DNA from: Prochloraceae cyanobacterium PL24a_bin.78
GTDB lineage: Bacteria; Cyanobacteriota; Cyanobacteriia; Cyanobacteriales; JANQIW01
DNA: 64,000 bases
Direction: 5' to 3'
Assembly (NCBI GenBank): GCA_028281945.1
Contig: JANQIW010000158.1
Coordinates: forward strand, 21,888 to 85,887
Part shown: positions 1 through 8,955 of the stretch, piece by piece
How positions within the stretch are numbered: the first letter of the stretch is position 1
Layout: each line of letters opens with the position of its first letter
The notes under the pieces: generated by a model
The model's database searches: none
Seen by the model: the letters and a program-made list of their open reading frames with translations, nothing else
What the model was told of the DNA's origin: nothing
Made by a program: the position numbers and the translations under genes

Positions 1-66
1 TTCGTGATATCTGCTTTTAAATTCTTCTTCTGAGGGAGAGACTTCCTCATTAAAAATTGAAGTCAT
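1..66 (-). CDS. 5' end of an unidentified gene (partial)
   Basis: Only the first 22 codons are inside the window. The ATG at 66 lies 20 bases beyond the stop codon of the EgtD-like gene and has a GAGG ribosome site about 11 bases upstream, so the two genes are probably one transcript. The visible peptide begins MTSIFNEEVSPSEEE and is acidic. Nothing in it identifies a family. In genomes with an ergothioneine pathway egtD is often next to egtB (a DinB/sulfatase-modifying-like iron enzyme), so egtB is one possibility, but that is inference from the neighbour only. Confidence 0.5.
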   Translation of the reverse strand, partial: MTSIFNEEVSPSEEEFKSRYHE

Positions 67-86
67 TTTCTTTAAGATTCCTCATT

Positions 87-1088
87 TTATTGCTTTTTAC
101 AAAGGTATATTCCTTCTTCTTGGTTATCTGATTCCCAATAATTTACTACTTTAATTTGATATTGATTCAGTATTTTTTCAATTAAAGAAGTGGTATAACG
201 ATAGGAAAAAAATAATCCAATGCGATCGCCTTTTTGCCATTGAATGACTTCTCCATCTAAAGAGAAATTCACATCTTTTTCTAACTCAAAATAAGTATTA
301 ATTCTTTTGATATCTTCATCCTTTTCGTCGGAAACTATTTCAAAATTGATGTTGCCGTCATTCTTTTCGATTCCAGCGTCAAGTAATACTGTTATTAACC
401 AATCTCTTGTTAACTCATTATCATATTGAGAGAAGATTGTTTTAATTCCTTCTAAATAATCTTTTCCTGGTGCTAAATTAGCACTAAAAAGTAAGATATC
501 TCCTGTTTCCAAAAAGTTACTTAAAATCGGCAAAATTTCGTAGGGATAGAAGTTAGGAATCATGCCAAAAAAAGTTATAATTCTAGTTTCTCTGGTATCT
601 TCCTGACTAATTTGGGAGATTAAATCTTCGGCTTCAAGTAAATCACAAACTGTTGGTTGAATTAGTAAATTAGGAAAAGATTCTCTTACTTTTTGAGCAG
701 AAATAATGGATAAAGATAAACTTACATCTACTGGATAATAAATAAATTCTCGATGGTTATTCGTCAAGCAAGATAGTAATAATTTATCTTTTCCTCCATC
801 ACCACTTCCTAATCCTATTAATTGAAAACTGCCATTTTCTTGAAGTATTTCTGATGTTGTTTCAAAGCATTTGTTATAGCTATTAATGCAATTTGGATCA
901 TGAATCCAAGGAGAATATTTCCTATGAAGTTTTAACCATTTTTGACTTTGTTTTACACTGTCATAGTGAAATTTATGATGGATTTTTTTGTTAGTAAAAC
1001 TTGCTAAATAATCTCTATATACTCGATGGGGAAATTGACTTGGATGCACCAATACTTTGGCAAAATTATCGTTTTTTGTAGCTGTCAT
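87..1088 (-). CDS. EgtD-like SAM-dependent methyltransferase
   Basis: A 333-residue protein of the histidine-specific methyltransferase family (Methyltransf_33, which includes EgtD, the enzyme that trimethylates histidine to hercynine). The SAM-binding signature LGSGDGGKDKLLL is at residues 93-105 and is followed by YYPVDVS at 117-123, both typical of the family. FGMIPNF near 174-180 matches the family's IGNF segment, with the asparagine kept. The C-terminal substrate segment reads LFFSYRY (292-298), where, from memory, EgtD has E-V-S-x-K-F. The glutamate that contacts the histidine ring therefore seems to be a phenylalanine here, and the amino acid substrate may differ. Length fits the family (about 320). 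It is divergent from the TIGR00725 gene across 96 bases. Family membership is firm; the exact reaction is not. Confidence 0.75.
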   Translation of the reverse strand: MTATKNDNFAKVLVHPSQFPHRVYRDYLASFTNKKIHHKFHYDSVKQSQKWLKLHRKYSPWIHDPNCINSYNKCFETTSEILQENGSFQLIGLGSGDGGKDKLLLSCLTNNHREFIYYPVDVSLSLSIISAQKVRESFPNLLIQPTVCDLLEAEDLISQISQEDTRETRIITFFGMIPNFYPYEILPILSNFLETGDILLFSANLAPGKDYLEGIKTIFSQYDNELTRDWLITVLLDAGIEKNDGNINFEIVSDEKDEDIKRINTYFELEKDVNFSLDGEVIQWQKGDRIGLFFSYRYTTSLIEKILNQYQIKVVNYWESDNQEEGIYLCKKQ

Positions 1089-1184
1089 AATCTTGAATTC
1101 AAAAATTTACTTGACAATGTTCACTTTACAATTAATTTAGCAAATTCAACCCTTTCCTATCAATCTATCATTTTTTATTAATTT

Positions 1185-1676
1185 ATGAGAAAAACTATAA
1201 TTGGCATAATGGGCCCAGGAAATAATGCCACAGCAGTAGATCTTGAGAATGCCTATAAATTAGGCAAAGCCATCGCCCTTAAAGGATGGGTATTACTTAC
1301 AGGAGGTAGAAACTTGGGAGTTATGGAAGCAGCAAGTAAAGGAGCTAAAGAAGTTGATGGATTAACCATAGGAATATTACCGGGCAATAGTACTCTTGGC
1401 CTATCAGAAGCAATAGATATAGCAATTATGACAGATTTAGGCAACGCTCGTAATAATATCAATGTTCTTTCCTCTGATGTAGTTATTGCCTGTGGTATGG
1501 GTGCCGGTACAGCTTCTGAAATTGCTTTAGCCATTAAAAACAAGAAGAAGGTGATCTTACTAAATAACCATGGATCAAGCCAAGAATTTTTTCAAGAGAT
1601 CGCACCAAAAAACGTTGTCATCGCCAATAGCCCAGAATCAGCCATAGAAACAGTAGAAGAAATCTTAGCAAATTAA
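1185..1676 (+). CDS. TIGR00725 family nucleotide-binding (SLOG/LOG-like) protein
   Basis: A 163-residue protein with a Rossmann-like fold of the SLOG superfamily. It starts with IIGIMGPGNNA, has GWVLLTGGRNLGVMEAA near 34-50, and GMGAGTASEIALA near 103-115. The last is the position where cytokinin-activating LOG enzymes carry PGGxGTxxE, so the glutamate and GT are retained but the first two glycines are not canonical. The TIGR00725 family has no settled reaction; nucleotide or phosphoribosyl binding is expected from the fold. No strong ribosome site is visible before the ATG. It stands alone between a divergent methyltransferase and sodB 134 bases downstream. Confidence 0.8.
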   Translation: MRKTIIGIMGPGNNATAVDLENAYKLGKAIALKGWVLLTGGRNLGVMEAASKGAKEVDGLTIGILPGNSTLGLSEAIDIAIMTDLGNARNNINVLSSDVVIACGMGAGTASEIALAIKNKKKVILLNNHGSSQEFFQEIAPKNVVIANSPESAIETVEEILAN

Positions 1677-1810
1677 CTCAACTCGAAAATCAATATAACT
1701 CTAGAATTCAGATTTAAAAAGTACCAATTATAAGTTAGAATATAAGCATAGAAAAGATTGTATTGTTACCAAAACAAACAATTAACAATTAATTTAGAGG
1801 ATAGAACACA

Positions 1811-2413
1811 ATGGCATTTGAACTTCCATCACTGCCTTATGCAGAAGACGCACTAGCACCACACATTTCAGCAAATACCATAAGTTTTCATTACGGAAAA
1901 CATCACGCAGGTTATGTCAAGAAATTAAATGCGGCTGTAGAAGGCACTGACATGGCCTCTAAATCATTAGAAGATATTATCAAAGCAACAGCAGGAGATG
2001 CTTCCAAAACTGGAGTATTCAATAATGCAGCCCAAGTATGGAATCATACTTTCTACTGGCAATCCATGAAACCAGGTGGCGGTGGCAAACCTACAGGAAA
2101 ATTAGCCCAAAAGATTGACGAAGTTTTCGGTAGTTACGATAAATTAGTAGAAGAATTAAAAACAGCAGCAGCCGGCCAATTTGGTAGTGGTTGGGCTTGG
2201 TTAGTAGCAGATGGTGGCAGCTTAAAAGTTGTTAAAACTCTTAATGCTGAAAACCCAATTACTTCAGGACAAACTCCTTTATTAACTATTGATGTTTGGG
2301 AGCACGCTTATTATTTAGATTATCAAAATGCTCGTCCTAGCTATCTTGATAAATATTTTAGTAATTTAGTGAATTGGGATTTTGCTGGTCAAAATTATGC
2401 AGCAGTTGCTTAG
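1811..2413 (+). CDS. sodB: Iron superoxide dismutase
   Basis: A 200-residue Fe-SOD that converts superoxide to oxygen and hydrogen peroxide in the cytosol. The N-terminal metal histidine lies in HYGKHHAGY (residues 27-35), the second in AAQVWNHTFYW, and the Asp and last His in DVWEHAYYLDYQ. The glutamine in AAQVWNH is the active-site Gln position characteristic of iron rather than manganese enzymes. Full length, no signal peptide. An AGAGGA ribosome site lies about 9 bases before the ATG. The gene is probably monocistronic: a strong inverted repeat at 2441-2458 follows it. Role: defence against photosynthetic oxygen stress. Confidence 0.97.
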   Translation: MAFELPSLPYAEDALAPHISANTISFHYGKHHAGYVKKLNAAVEGTDMASKSLEDIIKATAGDASKTGVFNNAAQVWNHTFYWQSMKPGGGGKPTGKLAQKIDEVFGSYDKLVEELKTAAAGQFGSGWAWLVADGGSLKVVKTLNAENPITSGQTPLLTIDVWEHAYYLDYQNARPSYLDKYFSNLVNWDFAGQNYAAVA

Positions 2414-2440
2414 TAACTAACCAATTTAAGAGATAAAATA

Positions 2441-2458
2441 AGGGGGCAATTGCCCTCT
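2441..2458 (+). terminator. Inverted repeat after sodB
   Basis: AGGGGGCAATTGCCCTCT forms a near-perfect hairpin (GGGCAATTGCCC core) 28 bases after the sodB stop codon. The following T-run is weak (TAAACTTTTAT), so it is a probable but not ideal intrinsic terminator. Confidence 0.6.
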
Positions 2459-2476
2459 TAAACTTTTATAAATTCA

Positions 2477-2689
2477 ATGAATAGTAACGAATTAGCAAAA
2501 TATATTGAAGCTACAAATAGCATTTCTAAACCTTGGTTATTGGTTCAATTACGTTTAAAAAAATTGCAAGAACAAAAAAATAATATTTCAGAACAAGAAT
2601 ATTTGGAAAAACTAGAAGAACTTCTCCAAGACTTGATGGATTTGGGAGAATGGTGGGTTGGTATTGAAGATGAAGTATTTGGGAAATGA
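2477..2689 (+). CDS. Small acidic hypothetical protein
   Basis: A 70-residue protein I do not recognise. It looks mostly helical and charged, with a central Lys/Gln/Glu-rich stretch (RLKKLQEQKNN) and a tryptophan-containing end (LGEWWVGIEDEVFGK). No signal peptide or membrane segment. It starts 18 bases beyond the sodB hairpin and is followed by 76 bases before ppk. The regular helical composition and the codon use, similar to its neighbours, support a real gene, but no function can be given. Confidence 0.55.
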   Translation: MNSNELAKYIEATNSISKPWLLVQLRLKKLQEQKNNISEQEYLEKLEELLQDLMDLGEWWVGIEDEVFGK

Positions 2690-2765
2690 TATATTAACAG
2701 CAAGGCTATGGGAATTTAATTTCCTATTTCTTCTTACTTAATTTCTTTTTACTTAATTAAAAGTC

Positions 2766-4928
2766 ATGGCAAAAGAGAAAACCAAAAATAAAACCACCGA
2801 GATAAATCTCAAAGATACTCAATATTATTTTAACCGAGAATTAAGTTGGTTAGAATTCAATTATCGAGTCTTATATGAAGCATTAGATGAGCGCACGCCA
2901 TTATTAGAAAGGCTCAAATTTACTGCCATTTTTAGCTCCAACTTAGATGAGTTTTTTATGGTAAGAATTGCTGCTTTGAAAAGGCAAGTAGAAGCAGAAG
3001 TGGTTAAACTAACTCCAGATGGGCGCACCCCTGAACAACAATTAGAAGAAATTAACAAACGTCTTTCTCCTTTAATCAAAAAACAAGTAGATAATTTTGA
3101 AAATAATCTCAAAAAAGAATTAATAAATTATGGAGTTTATTTATTAGATTATATTGATCTCAATCAAGAACAACGGAATTATTTAAAAAAATATTTTGAA
3201 GAGCATATTTTTCCGGTATTAACTCCTTTAGCAGTAGATCCTAGTCACCCTTTTCCCCATATATCTAACCTGAGTCTTAACCTCGCCGTCTTAGTAAAAG
3301 AGCCTCAAACCCAAAAAGAATTATTCGCTAGAGTTAAAGTTCCTAAAATTTTACCACGTTTTGTAGAGTTACCTAAAGAATTAAGACAACGATCACAACA
3401 AAAACAAAAATCAATTTGGACAGCAATACCATTAGAACAAGTAATTGCCCACAACTTAGGAGCATTATTTCCGGGCATGAATGTCCAAGAATGTTATCCA
3501 TTTAGAGTAACCAGGGATGCTGATTTAGGAGTTCAAGAAGATGAAGCAGATGATTTATTACTAGCTATGCAACAAGAATTACGGAAACGTAGATTTGCGG
3601 GAAGCGTAGTACGGTTAGAAATGTATGCTTCAACTCCAGACAAAATTAGACAACAAATCATACAAGGTTTAAGAGTAGAAGAAAATGAAGTTTATATAAT
3701 TAATGGATTATTAGGATTAGGGGATTTATTTGCTTTTTTAGCTTTGCCATTACCTGAATTAAAAGATAAACCTTGGGATTCTGTGATTCCTTCAACTTTT
3801 GAAAGCTATAAAGATCTGATTTTATCTAATAATGAATTCTTTAATGGAGAAGATTTATTTAATAGAATTGCAACTCAAGATATCTTGTTACATCATCCTT
3901 ATCATTCATTCTCCCGCACAGTACAAAAATTTATTACTATAGCGGCTCACGATCCTAAAGTTTTAGCCTTAAAAATGACACTATATCGGACATCTGGGGA
4001 TTCTCCCATTATTCAAGCCCTAATTAGTGCAGCAGAGAATGGAAAACAAGTAGTAGCTTTAGTGGAATTAAAAGCCCGTTTCGATGAAGAAAACAATATT
4101 CTTTGGGCACAAAAATTAGAAAAAGCCGGAGTTCATGTAGTATATGGCTTAGTAGGACTGAAAACTCATACTAAAATTTGTTTAGTCGTACGGCAAGAAG
4201 CTAGCAAAATTAATCGTTATGTCCATATCGGTACCGGAAATTATAACCCTAAAACCGCTAAATTATATACAGATTTAGGGATTTTAAGTGCTAGAGAAGA
4301 TTTAGGTAAAGACTTAACAGATTTATTTAACTTCTTAACAGGTTACTCTCGACAACAATCTTACCGTAAATTATTAGTTGCGCCAGTGAGTTTACGTAAT
4401 CGTATGGTTGCCATGATTCAACGGGAAAAACAACATTCTCTTGATGGAGGCAAAGGGCGCATTGTTGCTAAAATGAATTCTTTAGTGGATCCTCAAATTA
4501 TCGAGAATCTTTATGAAGCTTCCATGGCAGGTGTATCCATTGATTTAATTGTTAGGGGAATATGTTGTTTACGTCCTGGAATTGAAAAGGTTAGTGAAAA
4601 TATACGAGTTATTAGTATCGTTGGGCGATTTTTAGAACATTCTCGGATTTTCTACTTTTATAATAATGGTAATGAAGAAATATATATCGGAAGTGCTGAT
4701 TGGATGACCCGTAATTTGGATCGTCGAGTAGAAGCGGTAATGCCTGTAGAATGTCCATCTATTCTGAAAGAATTACAAGAAATTTTGGGTAATAGTTTAG
4801 CAGATAATCGTCAAGCTTGGGAATTAAAATCAGATGGAACTTATATTCAACGGAAACCCAAGGAAAATGAAGTGGAGCAAAGTACCCATAATATTTTAAT
4901 GGAAATGGCATTATCTACTAATATTTAA
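2766..4928 (+). CDS. ppk: Polyphosphate kinase 1
   Basis: A 720-residue PPK1 that reversibly transfers the gamma-phosphate of ATP onto polyphosphate chains. The N-terminal domain begins with YFNRELSWLEFNYRVL. The phosphorylated histidine is His468 in LKTHTKICLV, and the second conserved histidine is His625 in LEHSRIFYF. GSADWMTRNLDRRVEAVMP near 640-660 belongs to the second phospholipase-D-like domain. Length matches the family (about 690-730). It is followed after 46 bases by the flippase gene in the same direction; the spacer contains an 11-base tandem repeat but no terminator, so read-through is likely. Confidence 0.97.
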   Translation: MAKEKTKNKTTEINLKDTQYYFNRELSWLEFNYRVLYEALDERTPLLERLKFTAIFSSNLDEFFMVRIAALKRQVEAEVVKLTPDGRTPEQQLEEINKRLSPLIKKQVDNFENNLKKELINYGVYLLDYIDLNQEQRNYLKKYFEEHIFPVLTPLAVDPSHPFPHISNLSLNLAVLVKEPQTQKELFARVKVPKILPRFVELPKELRQRSQQKQKSIWTAIPLEQVIAHNLGALFPGMNVQECYPFRVTRDADLGVQEDEADDLLLAMQQELRKRRFAGSVVRLEMYASTPDKIRQQIIQGLRVEENEVYIINGLLGLGDLFAFLALPLPELKDKPWDSVIPSTFESYKDLILSNNEFFNGEDLFNRIATQDILLHHPYHSFSRTVQKFITIAAHDPKVLALKMTLYRTSGDSPIIQALISAAENGKQVVALVELKARFDEENNILWAQKLEKAGVHVVYGLVGLKTHTKICLVVRQEASKINRYVHIGTGNYNPKTAKLYTDLGILSAREDLGKDLTDLFNFLTGYSRQQSYRKLLVAPVSLRNRMVAMIQREKQHSLDGGKGRIVAKMNSLVDPQIIENLYEASMAGVSIDLIVRGICCLRPGIEKVSENIRVISIVGRFLEHSRIFYFYNNGNEEIYIGSADWMTRNLDRRVEAVMPVECPSILKELQEILGNSLADNRQAWELKSDGTYIQRKPKENEVEQSTHNILMEMALSTNI

Positions 4929-4974
4929 TCTTTCAAAATACTTTTAAAATACTTTTAAAATCTTATTTTTACTA

Positions 4975-6231
4975 ATGGTTGTTAATAAAAACTTGATTTG
5001 GCAATTTTTAGGGCAAGGAATGGGGAAAATTTTCACCCTATTTTTTTATATTTTATTACCACGAACTATAGGTTTACAAAATTATGGGGAATTTGCTTTT
5101 GTCTATTCTTTTTCCTCCCTTAGTTTTCAACCTTTTGTGGAAATGGGTTTGGATATTCAGATTACTAAATGGGTAAGTGAAAAAAAATTTCAAGTACTTC
5201 ATAAAATTCTATTATTAAGAACCGGAGTTGCTCTTTTTGCCTCGATAATTAATATCATATTAGCCTTAGTTTTTTCTATTCCTTTAAACATTTTAATTCT
5301 GGTTTTAATTTACTTCTTTTTTGCTAATTTACAAACAGCTTTTTTTGGTTTTTTTCGGGGTTTAGAGGAGATGAAATATGAGGGGGTTATTACTCCTATT
5401 CAGAAATTATCATCATTATTATTATTATTAATTTTTAGCCAATCTGATTTTAATGGCGGATTATTAGCAGCTTTATGTTTGTCTTTATCTACCATTCCAG
5501 GGTTATTATTTTTAATTTTTAAATATTTTAGATTATTCTTTCAAAATCAAGTTAAATTTTCTAATCCTAAGTTTTTGGAGTTAAAATTATCTCAACCTAT
5601 TAGTTATAAACAAATTATCCAACGAGCGATGATTATGGGAGTGGCTTCTTTATTATGGTTAATGTATTTTAAAATAGATAGTGTGATGTTGGGTTTTTTA
5701 ACTAACAATAATGAAACCGGTGTTTATAATTTAGCTTATAAATTAATGGAAGCTCCAATTTTTGTTCCTAGTATTATTATGATCGTCTTTTTTCCTAAGT
5801 TGACAAAGCCTGAACAATTTAACCAAATCTTCTCTCGATTACTGTTATTTTTACCACCAATTAGTTGTTTAGTTGCGGCAGTTTTCTATTGGCAAGCAGA
5901 CTTAATTATTAATCTAATTTATGGGATGGAATTTTCAGCAAGTATTCCTGTTTTGCAAGCTTTATCTTTGGCTTTAATTCCTCTTTATTTAGGACAATTA
6001 ACTACACAATCTTTAATTGCTTTGGATTTAAATCATCAATATTTAAGGATTATTTTGATGGGAACTATTTTTAATATTGTTTTGAATTATTTATTAATTC
6101 CTGATTTTGGAGCTTTTGGGGCAGCTTCTGCTACTATTGCTACTGAGATATTAGTAATGTTTTTTTGTGGTTATTTCGTGTGGAAAACTAAGCCTAATGC
6201 TTTTAGTTTTTATAATTTTAGAAAACCATAA
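4975..6231 (+). CDS. Polysaccharide flippase (Wzx/MOP superfamily)
   Basis: A 418-residue polytopic membrane protein with about 12 predicted transmembrane segments. Its N-terminal sequence (WQFLGQGMGKIFTLFFYILLPRTIG) is typical of the O-antigen/polysaccharide flippases of the MOP superfamily, which move undecaprenyl-linked sugar repeats across the plasma membrane. The segment MGVASLLWLMYFKIDSVMLG near 220-240 is the usual TM7 region. No glycosyltransferase genes stand beside it, so its substrate (exopolysaccharide, capsule or lipopolysaccharide) cannot be told. Same strand as ppk, 46 bases downstream. Confidence 0.85.
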   Translation: MVVNKNLIWQFLGQGMGKIFTLFFYILLPRTIGLQNYGEFAFVYSFSSLSFQPFVEMGLDIQITKWVSEKKFQVLHKILLLRTGVALFASIINIILALVFSIPLNILILVLIYFFFANLQTAFFGFFRGLEEMKYEGVITPIQKLSSLLLLLIFSQSDFNGGLLAALCLSLSTIPGLLFLIFKYFRLFFQNQVKFSNPKFLELKLSQPISYKQIIQRAMIMGVASLLWLMYFKIDSVMLGFLTNNNETGVYNLAYKLMEAPIFVPSIIMIVFFPKLTKPEQFNQIFSRLLLFLPPISCLVAAVFYWQADLIINLIYGMEFSASIPVLQALSLALIPLYLGQLTTQSLIALDLNHQYLRIILMGTIFNIVLNYLLIPDFGAFGAASATIATEILVMFFCGYFVWKTKPNAFSFYNFRKP

Positions 6232-6278
6232 TATCTCGTACAATCCTAAAGAAAAATTTTAGAAAAATCTTAGAAAAA

Positions 6279-7145
6279 ATGCCAGAAAGACATACTTTAA
6301 ACCTATCCAAAAATGGATCGAATCTCCAATTATCTTATCTAGAATGGAATCTAGAATCTAATCTAGAATCTAATCAAAAAAAACAACCTTTAATTTTATT
6401 ACATGGATTAGCAGATCATGCTTTAGTGTGGTTAAATTTAGGAGATTATTTAGCAAATAAATATCACATAATTGCCCCAGATTTAAGAGGCCATGGGGAA
6501 TCTTCTAAACCTAAAACAGGTTATACTTTTGCAGAAATAATTGAAGATTTAGAAGCAATAATGGAGGAAAAAAAATGGGATAAAGTTAATGTAATCGCCC
6601 ATTCTTGGAGTGCTAAATTATTAACTATTTGGGCAACTAAAAACCCAACCAAAATAGAGAAAATGATTTTAGTAGATCCATTTTTTATTGGTACAATATC
6701 AAGTATTTTTAAATTTACATTTCCCATTTTATATAAAGTATTGCCCTTTCTCAAAGCAATGGGACCATTTTCTAGTTACCAAGAAGCAGAAAACTTAGCC
6801 AAAACTTTAAAGCAATATCGAGGCTGGAGTGATTTACAAAAGCAAGTATTTCAAACAGGAATTGAGGAAAAAAATGATGGCACTTGGGGGAGTAAATTTA
6901 CAACAGATGCAAGGGATTATATTTTTGATGAAGTAATGAAAGTACCAGGATTAACCAAAGAAATAGAGATTCCCGCTCTATTTATTAAACCAGAAAAAGG
7001 CTTAAATCGAACTCAATGGCAACTCCAACCCTATTATAAATACTTAACACAATTAACTATCAAAGAAGTGCCAGGAAATCATTGGGCACATTTAGTAAAA
7101 CCAGAAGAATTTAATCTAGCAATAGCAGAATTTTTGCAATCATAA
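6279..7145 (+). CDS. Alpha/beta hydrolase
   Basis: A 288-residue single-domain alpha/beta hydrolase. The oxyanion segment LLHGLADH (40-47) and PDLRGHGESSKP (67-78) are typical. The nucleophile elbow reads IAHSWSAKL with Ser109, so the usual G-x-S-x-G has become A-H-S-W-S. The general-base histidine lies in GNHWAHLVKP near residue 270. The usual acid position after strand 7 reads IKPEKG without a clear aspartate; Asp133 (LVDP) might substitute. N-terminal residues 24-32 carry a small duplication (NLES NLES). No signal peptide. Substrate unknown. It is 47 bases after the flippase and 51 bases before ispF on the same strand. Confidence 0.8.
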   Translation: MPERHTLNLSKNGSNLQLSYLEWNLESNLESNQKKQPLILLHGLADHALVWLNLGDYLANKYHIIAPDLRGHGESSKPKTGYTFAEIIEDLEAIMEEKKWDKVNVIAHSWSAKLLTIWATKNPTKIEKMILVDPFFIGTISSIFKFTFPILYKVLPFLKAMGPFSSYQEAENLAKTLKQYRGWSDLQKQVFQTGIEEKNDGTWGSKFTTDARDYIFDEVMKVPGLTKEIEIPALFIKPEKGLNRTQWQLQPYYKYLTQLTIKEVPGNHWAHLVKPEEFNLAIAEFLQS

Positions 7146-7196
7146 TTAAGTAAAATATTGGAAAAATCTCAAAGAAAAAATCTCAAAGAAAAAAAC

Positions 7197-7673
7197 ATGA
7201 AAATTCGCATAGGAAATGGTTACGATATTCACAAATTAGTAGAAGGAAGAGACTTAATCCTAGGAGGCATAAAAATACCCCATCACTTAGGATTGCTAGG
7301 CCATAGCGATGCCGATGCCTTAACCCATGCCATTATGGATGCTATGCTAGGGGCATTAAGCTTAGGAGATATCGGGCATTATTTCCCCCCTACCGATGCC
7401 AAATGGGCAGGCGCAAATAGTTTAAAATTATTAGAAGAAGTTAATCAATTGATTCAATCCCATGGTTGGCAAATAGGCAACATTGACTCAGTAATTATCG
7501 CCCAACGCCCTAAACTTAAAGCACATCTCAAATCAATGCGGGATTGTCTTGCAGAAGTTTTAGGCATAGAATTAGATCAAGTTAGCATCAAAGCCACTAC
7601 TAATGAAAAATTAGATGCGGTGGGTAGAGAAGAAGGAATCGCCGTTTATGCCGTGGTTTTGTTAACAAAGTAA
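7197..7673 (+). CDS. ispF: 2-C-methyl-D-erythritol 2,4-cyclodiphosphate synthase
   Basis: IspF of the non-mevalonate isoprenoid pathway, which cyclises CDP-methylerythritol 2-phosphate with release of CMP. I place the start at ATG 7197, giving 158 residues that begin [14 protein letters not shown], which matches the family length and N-terminus. An in-frame TTG at 7158 would add 13 lysine-rich residues from a duplicated spacer and is unlikely. Zn ligands Asp and His lie in GYDIH, and the third in the [14 protein letters not shown] segment. The C-terminus has [22 protein letters not shown], as expected. Two copies of a 14-base unit (AAAAATCTCAAAGA) lie just before the start and there is no obvious ribosome site. 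Confidence 0.96.
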   Translation: MKIRIGNGYDIHKLVEGRDLILGGIKIPHHLGLLGHSDADALTHAIMDAMLGALSLGDIGHYFPPTDAKWAGANSLKLLEEVNQLIQSHGWQIGNIDSVIIAQRPKLKAHLKSMRDCLAEVLGIELDQVSIKATTNEKLDAVGREEGIAVYAVVLLTK

Positions 7674-7784
7674 ATTGACAAAATAATCAATTTTCGATCG
7701 TTATTTCTATAGATTTGAGATTACCAAAATTAAGATAATGTATTCTTTAGTAATCGTAGACACCAACTTTAAGGATTAAAACCC

Positions 7785-8534
7785 ATGACAAGTACTATAG
7801 ACACTTCCAGTAGCCTTTCTTCCATTCCTAATATCGAAGAAATTGCCATCTCCATTGCGGCGAAAAATCTTAATCCAACCATGTTAAGCCAAGAATTCCT
7901 CAAAGCCAGTGCCATTATCCCCAATGACTGGGAACCTTCCAAACAACCAGTTTTAAATCCTAGAGGCTCTCAAATTACTTTCAAAAATGGAGTGAATATC
8001 GTTGCTCAACCTAATAGTATTAATTTTGCTGAAGGGTTAGCTAATAAAAAACCTGAACAATTACAAATTCCTTTAGTTGCTGGGAAATATATCGAAAAAT
8101 TACCAATGGCTGAATATCAAGGTATTAATATTAGTCCAAAGAGTCTCATTCCTTTCCCTCAAGATCCCGATGCCGCTAGAAAATTTATCACTCAAACTCT
8201 ATTAGCAAAAGGGCCTTGGTTAGAATTTGGTACAGGTTCAGTTCAAGCGGGAGTCAATTTATTCTATCAATTGGAAAATTCTCAATTTACTCTCAATATT
8301 AATCAGGCAAGATTACAACAACAGGATAAACCAGCTATTGGTGCTCTTTTATTCGCAGGTTCTTTTAGTTATAATATTGGAAAATTTCCAGAAGGAGAAC
8401 GCCTAAATGGTATGATTCAAATAATTAAAGATTGGCAAAAAAACCTACAAACTTTCCGAGAACTTGTATATCAAAAATTCCTACAAAAACCTATGCCTTC
8501 TGAGAATGTTGTCCCATCTGGTAATATTCTTTAA
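7785..8534 (+). CDS. Conserved hypothetical protein, cyanobacterial
   Basis: A 249-residue soluble protein without a signal peptide or membrane segment. I do not recognise a named domain. The N-terminus is Ser/Thr-rich; the body contains segments such as GSQITFKNGVNIVAQPNSINFAEGL and LEFGTGSVQAGVNLFYQL that look like beta strands, and FPQDPDAARKFITQTLLA that looks helical. It is preceded by 111 bases of spacer and followed by a long repeat-containing intergenic region, so it is probably monocistronic. Coding is supported by length and codon use; function unknown. Confidence 0.7.
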   Translation: MTSTIDTSSSLSSIPNIEEIAISIAAKNLNPTMLSQEFLKASAIIPNDWEPSKQPVLNPRGSQITFKNGVNIVAQPNSINFAEGLANKKPEQLQIPLVAGKYIEKLPMAEYQGINISPKSLIPFPQDPDAARKFITQTLLAKGPWLEFGTGSVQAGVNLFYQLENSQFTLNINQARLQQQDKPAIGALLFAGSFSYNIGKFPEGERLNGMIQIIKDWQKNLQTFRELVYQKFLQKPMPSENVVPSGNIL

Positions 8535-8770
8535 ATGTTATCTAAATTTAAGTATACTTAATATGCTTATTTTCTAAAATTTATTCTAAATCCCTCTGAA
8601 TTAATGGATTAGTCAATTATTTCTAGTTCATTAATTCTCGCTCTATGTTTAAGTTTATTTATGATAAATCATTAAATATTAATTCATCAAAATGTAATTT
8701 GTGACATATACTCGTAATATTAATTTTTTAGATAATGAAATAATCAAGTTAAAAACCCTATATCTTTAAT

Positions 8771-8881
8771 ATTCTCCCCGTCTCCCAATCTCCCATTCTC
8801 CCATTCTCCCCATTCTCCCCGTCTCCCAATCTCCCATTCTCCCAATCTCCCAATCTCCCATTCTCCCATTCTCCCATTCTT
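8771..8881. repeat. CT-rich short tandem repeat tract (8-base units)
   Basis: About a dozen tandem units of CTCCCANN (CTCCCAAT or CTCCCATT, with a few CTCCCCGT and CTCCCC variants) run without interruption. This kind of short tandem repeat is known between genes in many cyanobacteria. There is no spacer-repeat alternation, so it is not a CRISPR array. Shorter stretches of similar CT-rich sequence occur at 23818-23853. Confidence 0.9.
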
Positions 8882-8921
8882 CATACCTGCTACAACTTAG
8901 ACAAAATATTAATCATTAAAA

Positions 8922-8946
8922 TCCTCCCCAATAAAACAGAGGAGGA
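8922..8946 (-). terminator. Terminator of gor
   Basis: On the minus strand TCCTCC and GGAGGA pair around a short loop and are followed by TTTTAAT. It begins about 10 bases after the gor stop codon. Confidence 0.7.
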
Positions 8947-8955
8947 AGATAAATA

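Larger units (their letters stand above)
8535..8955. other. Intergenic region between convergent genes
   Basis: 421 bases between two converging genes. It holds AT-rich DNA, the CT-rich 8-base repeat tract at 8771-8881 and the gor terminator at 8922-8946. I see no reading frame, tRNA or other conserved RNA in it. Confidence 0.7.

Noticed and set aside
7158..7196. Upstream TTG start for ispF
   Set aside because: It adds 13 lysine-rich residues encoded by a duplicated AT-rich spacer and is not compatible with the known N-terminus of the family.
8771..8881. Possible CRISPR array in the CT-rich repeat tract
   Set aside because: Units are only 8 bases and contiguous; there are no unique spacers and no cas genes.
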